Position numbers and translations under genes: made by a program | Origin: Streptomyces griseus subsp. griseus | GTDB taxonomy: Bacteria > Actinomycetota > Actinomycetes > Streptomycetales > Streptomycetaceae | Direction of reading: 5' to 3' | Length of the DNA stretch: 64,000 nt | Assembly: GCF_000720255.1 (NCBI RefSeq) | Contig: NZ_JOJE01000001.1 | Location: 558,001-622,000, forward strand | The notes under the pieces: generated by a model | What the model saw: the letters and a program-made list of their open reading frames with translations, nothing else | Databases searched by the model: none | What the model was told of the DNA's origin: nothing | Part shown: piece after piece, positions 60,525 through 64,000 of the stretch | Position numbering within the stretch: the stretch's first letter is position 1 | Layout of the letters: every line of letters starts with the position of its first letter

Positions 60525-60880
60525 TCCAGGGACTCGTCTGGGGCGTCTTCTTCCTGGCCCTGCTCAGTACGGGGTGGGCAATGTGGAACGGAGGCACCAG
60601 CGGTCAGTCAGGGTCACCGGGCGGGAAGAGTTCGCCCAGCGTCTACGACCAGGCGCGTTCGACCACAAAGACCGTGCTGGCCCGCAACCAGATCTGGCTA
60701 GAGATCCCGGGCGCCGGACAGGGGACCGTACAGGACACACTGCTCAAGAACTGCAAGGTCATCGTTCACCGGATCATGGCGGGCGGAAAGGCGCCCACGG
60801 GTTTCTACTCGGCTCCCGAGGAGTGGTATCACGGCTGCACCGACGCCTTGGCCGAGTGGTTCGCCAAGCGGGACCAGTAG
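60473..60880 (+). CDS. small single-helix membrane protein
   Basis: 135 residues from GTG 60473. One membrane helix (LIQGLVWGVFFLALLSTGWAMW, about 17-38), a Gly/Ser-rich linker, and an extracytoplasmic domain with two Cys (LKNCKVIVHRIMAGG and WYHGCTDALAEWF). Codon use is relaxed (ATA, TAT, CTA), as expected of transferred DNA. No homologue recognised. Confidence 0.5.
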   Translation: MHSASRIYRRFCRLPALIQGLVWGVFFLALLSTGWAMWNGGTSGQSGSPGGKSSPSVYDQARSTTKTVLARNQIWLEIPGAGQGTVQDTLLKNCKVIVHRIMAGGKAPTGFYSAPEEWYHGCTDALAEWFAKRDQ

Positions 60881-61017
60881 CCGCCACGCCTGGGCGGCGA
60901 AGCGGCCAACTTCCACGCAGGGAAGGCGAGCGGGTGCGGCAGCTCCTGTGCGTAGCCGCTGGCCTTCCGCCCCGAGCCGCGAACCCCTGCCCAACCCAGT
61001 AGCCTTTCCCGAACCCT

Positions 61018-61460
61018 TTAGTTTCTCGACGGCCTCCTCACGCAGCCAGTGACGGGGGTTCGGTGGCGCCGCTGACGCGCTGGGCGCGCTGCTCCCGGCG
61101 GTACTCGGCCTCGGCCTGGGCGGTCCTCGGCGGTGGCCTCCGCCTCCTCCCGCTTCAACTCCAGCGACTCCACGGCCTCGCTGTAGGCGTAGTTCGGCGC
61201 CTGGCAGCGGTTCCTCCCGCTGCCAGGCGCCGACGCATTCCACGGCGTGGGAGAGGATGCCGCGCAGCACCCAGGCCCTGGAGCGGGCGCCGCCCCGGTA
61301 GGCGTACTCCAAGCCGGACTGCCAGCCGTCCAGCAGGTCCAGGGTCTGGTACAGGCGGGCGACCCTCTCGCCGCGCATGCGGCATAGGCTTCCAGGCGGG
61401 GGCCTGGCAGTTCGGGCACTTGTGCCGCTCGACCAGGGCGGCCGGATCATCAACTGTCAT
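61018..61460 (-). pseudogene. multiply frameshifted hypothetical gene
   Basis: Starting at ATG 61460 the minus strand reads MTVDDPAALVERHKCPNCQAPAWKP (CxxC zinc knuckle). It then needs a shift to read MRGERVARLYQTLDLLDGWQ and the following YAYRGGARSRAWVLRGILSHAVE. A second shift at a 15-bp hairpin gives CQAPNYAYSEAVESLELKREE, and a third gives AQAEAEYRREQRAQRVSG. Each segment is gene-like, but no single frame covers it, so it is a decayed gene. The hairpin GGCGCCTGGCAGCGG/CCGCTGCCAGGCGCC lies at 61196-61231. Confidence 0.6.
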
Positions 61461-61866
61461 GTCTCAGAGGCGAAATAAGTGGGGTAGACACCGACGAACG
61501 CACCTATGACTGCCGAAGGTCCTTGATCCATGCCAGGGCCCTAGGCACGGCCCTCCAGGAGCCCATGGGTTCATGCTTCCGCTATCGGCGGTGCCGGGCA
61601 TCCCGGGCGGCACGGCCCTGACGTATCCCCGCCGTAACTGCCCTGTCTGTGCCGGGCTGGCCGGCTGGTCTCCTGTACCGGCTCCATGCTGCTGGCCCCG
61701 CTGGGCGGGGAACAGCCAGTGCTGTTCGACCCCGAGGACCAGGCGGCGCCGGCCGCCGCGCAGCTCGGCTTGTTTCAGCGGCGACTGACCGGCTCGGCAA
61801 CTCCGCTCCTACAACCGTCCCGCCCTACTCCCTGCGGCTGGAGCCGCCCCGAAGGAGTATCACTCC
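61461..61866. other. 406-base region without a supported gene
   Basis: It contains short open frames, for example plus-strand 61686 onward (MLLAPLGGEQPVLFDPEDQA), that look partly gene-like but run into the CxxC gene in another frame. A GCGGCTGGAGCCGC hairpin sits just before the ribosome-binding site of the gene at 61867. I see no promoter or RNA gene I can name. Probably decayed mobile DNA. Confidence 0.4.
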
Positions 61867-62145
61867 ATGAGCACGCGCGAACTCAACGTCATTTGCGACG
61901 CCTGCAAAGTACCCGTTGGCGACGAGGAGGGGTACGTCTGGATCGACTACGGAGAGATCAATCGATTCGAGACCGCATTCCGTATCTGTGAAGAGGAGAC
62001 CGGAACCGAGGTCGTCCCTGGCAGGCAGGTTCGCAGCCTCTTGGACGTATGCAACGGCCCGAAGAAGGTTCGCTGGCAGGCCCACCACAAGACGTGTGAC
62101 CCGGATGTTGAGGCCAGTTCCTACACGATCGAGGCGTCTACGTGA
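61867..62145 (+). CDS. small CxxC protein in the accessory region
   Basis: 92 residues. GAAGGAG stands ten bases before ATG 61867. VICDACKVPVGDEEGYVWID contains a CxxC; a further Cys pair (VCNGPKKVRWQAHHKTC with HH) could complete a zinc site. Lower G+C and codons such as GTA, AAT and CGA mark it as acquired. The last codons overlap the end of the IS630 remnant on the other strand. No family recognised. Confidence 0.6.
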   Translation: MSTRELNVICDACKVPVGDEEGYVWIDYGEINRFETAFRICEEETGTEVVPGRQVRSLLDVCNGPKKVRWQAHHKTCDPDVEASSYTIEAST

Positions 62146-62262
62146 GCTCGGCGAACCACCGCTCCACCGTTCAGCCAGGACGAACTCGTGCCTGTGAAGC
62201 AGGTGGAAACGGGGGTACACCAGCGGCCACTGCTTGATAGCGGGCGTCTTGTGGGTGACGTA
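62138..62262 (-). mobile_element. IS630-family transposase remnant
   Basis: The minus strand reads YVTHKTPAIKQWPLVYPRFH, then after a shift CFTGTSSSWLN, then after another shift VERWFAELT followed by a stop. This is the well-known end of IS630-type DDE transposases (DNYxTHKTPAVKxWL...HFTPTSASWLNQVERWFAELT), broken by at least two frameshifts and without N-terminus. It ends 26 bases from the rnpB terminator. Confidence 0.75.
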
Positions 62263-62287
62263 CGTAGCCCCGAAAGGGGTACGGCCC

Positions 62288-62325
62288 GGGGGCATGTCCA
62301 CGGCATAAGCCCTGGACATGCCCCC
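62288..62325 (-). terminator. rnpB terminator
   Basis: GGGGGCATGTCCA (62288-62300) pairs with TGGACATGCCCCC (62313-62325), a 13-bp perfect stem with a 12-base loop, placed nine bases beyond the mature RNase P RNA 3' end. Confidence 0.85.
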
Positions 62326-62334
62326 GACGAGAGA

Positions 62335-62737
62335 CGAGTCGGGCTGTACGCCGGGTTCTGTCACCCGACCGCCTCGCGGCGGCCGGGGAGACGGCCATCC
62401 ATCTAGGGCCGGTGTTGCCACCGGCCTCGTGCGGTCTACCCGCGGACTCGGGCGGGCAGCCCTCGAACGTCCGCGCAGGGCCGCGTTTTACGGCGGCCCC
62501 TCTTGACCTTGCTCCGGGTGGGGTTTACCTAGCTGCCCAGGTCGCCCTGGGCACTGGTGGTCTCTTACACCACCGTTTCACCCTTACCCAGCACCTGAGT
62601 GCTGGGCGGTTTGCTTTCTGTGGCACTGTCCCGCGGGTCACCCCGGGTGGCCGTTAGCCACCACCCTGCCCTGTGGAGCCCGGACGTTCCTCGGGAAGCC
62701 CCCTAGGGGGACTCCACGCGGCCGTCCGCCCGGCTCG
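62335..62737 (-). ncRNA. rnpB: RNase P RNA component, bacterial class A
   Basis: Catalytic RNA that trims tRNA 5' leaders. On the minus strand the signature blocks appear in order: GAGGAACGTCCGGGCTCC (P3/P4 5' side), GGGTGAAACGGTGG, GTAAGAGACCACCAG, GGTAAACCCCAC, GAGCAAGGTCAAGAG, TAGATGGATGGCCG, and ACAGAACCCGGCGTACAG (P4 3' side). CGAGCCGGGC at the 5' end pairs with GCCCGACTCG at the 3' end to form P1, which sets the limits at about 403 nt. Its 5' end overlaps the last 35 bases of the EamA gene. Confidence 0.97.
62339..62357. repeat. right att-like repeat within the rnpB 3' end
   Basis: TCGGGCTGTACGCCGGGTT, identical to 60097-60115. It covers P1 and the junction to the 3' strand of P4, the last 20 or so bases of rnpB. 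An element inserted here would restore rnpB, as elements do at tRNA 3' ends. Confidence 0.7.
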
Positions 62738-63638
62738 TCTGCCGTGTCGACCATGTTACCGGGCCGCTGGAGGGCTTTCGGACGGGTCCCGCCGTCGCCA
62801 GGACCGAGCCCGCCAGGATCAGGGTGAAGGCGACCGCGATGCCGACGGTCAGCGGTTCGTCCAGGAACAGTGCGCCCGCCGCCACCGCCACCGCCGGATT
62901 GACGTACGTGAAGACCGTCGCCCGCGTCGGACCGACCTCCTTGATCAGCTCCAGGAAGGCGACGAAGGCGAGCGCCGTGCAGATCACGCCCAGGCCGATG
63001 AGGGCGGTCAGGACCGAGGGGGAAGGGAGGGTGGGCGGCCAGGTCGCCACCGCGGAAGGCGTGTAGACCAGCGCCGCCAGCGCCAGGCACGGTGCCGTCA
63101 GCTGGAGTGTGGGGACGTCCTTCAGGTAGCGGGCCGCGATCAAGGGTGCTGTCGCGTAGCCCAGCACCGTCAGCAGCACCTCGCCCAGGGAACGGGCATC
63201 TCCGCCCGTCAGGTGCGGGACGGTCAGGACAGCCACGCCCGCCAGGCCCAGCGCCAGTCCCGTCCCCCGCCGTACGCCCAGCCGTTCCGTGTCGCCAAAG
63301 AAGCGGGCCAGGACTATGCCGACGATCGGGACGCCCGCGATCAGGAGGCCGGCCGTGGAGCTGGAGAGGTGGCGTTCGGCGTCGGTGAGGGTGAACCAGG
63401 GGCCGACGATCTCGATGCACGCGAAGGCCAGCATGGGCAGCCAGTGCGAGCGGACCGTTCGGATCAGGCCGCCCTGGCGTATCGCGAACGGGAGCAGGAG
63501 CGCGGCGCCGAGGGCACAGCGCGTGAACACCACCATGGACGGGGAGAGCGGGGCGTCCACCGCCACCTTGATCAGCAGGTAGGGGATGCCCCAGATCACG
63601 CCCATGAGGGAGAAGAGGAACCAGCCGCGTGCAGTCAT
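62703..63638 (-). CDS. EamA/DMT-family permease
   Basis: 311 residues, ten helices in two EamA repeats. LMGVIWGIPYLLIKVAV in helix 1, and TRATVFTYVNPAVAVAAGALFLDEPLT at the usual end of the second repeat. The C-terminal tail after about residue 285 is polar (PVRKPSSGPVTWSTRQTSRADG). The stop codon lies inside rnpB, so its transcription runs into that gene. The neighbouring AraC regulator on the same strand lies directly upstream and could control it. Confidence 0.88.
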   Translation of the reverse strand: MTARGWFLFSLMGVIWGIPYLLIKVAVDAPLSPSMVVFTRCALGAALLLPFAIRQGGLIRTVRSHWLPMLAFACIEIVGPWFTLTDAERHLSSSTAGLLIAGVPIVGIVLARFFGDTERLGVRRGTGLALGLAGVAVLTVPHLTGGDARSLGEVLLTVLGYATAPLIAARYLKDVPTLQLTAPCLALAALVYTPSAVATWPPTLPSPSVLTALIGLGVICTALAFVAFLELIKEVGPTRATVFTYVNPAVAVAAGALFLDEPLTVGIAVAFTLILAGSVLATAGPVRKPSSGPVTWSTRQTSRADGRVESP

Positions 63639-63657
63639 GCGGCGATTTTCCGGCGGG

Positions 63658-64000
63658 TCACACGATCGCGTCTTGAACGCTGTTGCGGTACGCCGCCGGT
63701 GTCACGCCGAGGACCCGGCGGAACCAGCGGGTGAGGTGTGCCTGGTCCGCGAAGCCGACGAGGGTCGCCGCCTCCGCCGGGCGCAGGCCGGCTTCCAGCA
63801 GGCCTCGGGCGCGGTTGACGCGGTACTGGGCCAGCCAGGCGTACGGCGGTACGCCCATCGTCGTGCGGAAGGCCCGTAGGAGTTGGTAGCGGGACAGGCC
63901 CAGGTCGGCGGCGAGGGTCGCGAGGGACGGCGGGGCGAGGAGTTCGCCGGCGAGGCGGTCGCGGACGGTGTGGGCGATGAGCGGGGCGCCGGGGATCTTG
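63658..64000 (-). CDS. AraC-family regulator, C-terminal HTH part (5' end outside window)
   Basis: The last 113 codons contain the complete AraC double HTH: PPSLATLAADLGLSRYQLLRAF with TMGVPPYAWLAQYRVNRARGLL, then LRPAEAATLVGFADQAHLTRWFRRVLGVTPAAYR. The N-terminal sensor domain lies beyond 64000. It is 19 bases upstream of the EamA permease on the same strand, so both are likely cotranscribed. Confidence 0.9.
   Translation of the reverse strand, partial: KIPGAPLIAHTVRDRLAGELLAPPSLATLAADLGLSRYQLLRAFRTTMGVPPYAWLAQYRVNRARGLLEAGLRPAEAATLVGFADQAHLTRWFRRVLGVTPAAYRNSVQDAIV

Noticed and set aside
61686..61991. Open frame overlapping the CxxC gene
   Set aside because: Only the first 40 codons look gene-like. 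It then runs out of phase through a better supported gene.
1..64000. CRISPR array or cas genes
   Set aside because: No regularly spaced repeats with unique spacers and no Cas motifs were seen. The three short tandem arrays have no spacers.

Overview
The window is about 72% G+C with dense genes, third-position G/C codon bias and frequent GTG starts. Its gene content is the core of a Streptomyces chromosome: malEFG/malR without a dedicated ATPase, glnE, a GlnA2-type glutamine synthetase, NAD synthetase, panB, an F420 reductase, NsrR/flavohaemoglobin, many TetR/MFS pairs and rnpB. The order resembles the conserved arm-proximal core of S. coelicolor-type genomes. I saw no tRNA, rRNA or CRISPR array.

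Layout. 1-6145: maltose/maltodextrin utilisation on the minus strand (alpha-glucosidase, malG, malF, malE) facing divergent malR, with six TTGCA-type MalR half-sites between malE and malR. 6278-10000: PAP2-type membrane phosphatase, LysR regulator, EamA permease, a conserved hypothetical gene and a VOC protein. 10031-16009: a 16-bp tandem array that resembles DnaA boxes, then glnE, a compositionally odd orphan gene, and glnA2. 16238-17990: the nitric-oxide module hmp/nsrR with a palindrome upstream of each gene. 18095-23706: DUF3105/DUF305 pair, secreted sedolisin protease and nadE.

23966-36955: MFS pumps, a membrane-anchored endonuclease/exonuclease/phosphatase-fold protein, a TetR/DHA2 pump pair with a 29-bp operator, panB, a DrrAB-like ABC exporter, a 1106-residue SARP-NB-ARC-TPR regulator and an M50 metalloprotease. 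37279-41945: F420:NADP oxidoreductase, MFS, methionine aminopeptidase and a PhzF-like protein. 42082-46442: ferrous-iron uptake operon efeOBU with an iron box and a trailing lipoprotein gene. 46461-56532: a primase-polymerase-like protein, a TetR regulator, an Rsm22-like methyltransferase, a serine hydrolase that seems to start at CTG, a Bcr/CflA pump, a Gfo/Idh/MocA protein, SDR, AKR, DoxX, MazG-like and ABM proteins.

56533-62357 is the accessory part. It holds a three-gene WXG100 / polymorphic-toxin / putative-immunity operon, small membrane proteins, several frameshifted gene remnants, an IS630-family remnant and a small CxxC protein. Its right edge is the 3' end of rnpB (RNase P RNA, minus strand). 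A 19-bp copy of that 3' end lies at 60097-60115, as expected of an integration-site duplication left by a decayed element. Beyond rnpB are an EamA permease, whose stop codon lies inside the rnpB 5' end, and a partial AraC regulator.

Starts were moved from the longest open frame to the best supported codon where a ribosome-binding site, HTH, lipobox or overlap decided it; the reasons are in the entries. All functional names come from reading motifs by eye, without database searches.
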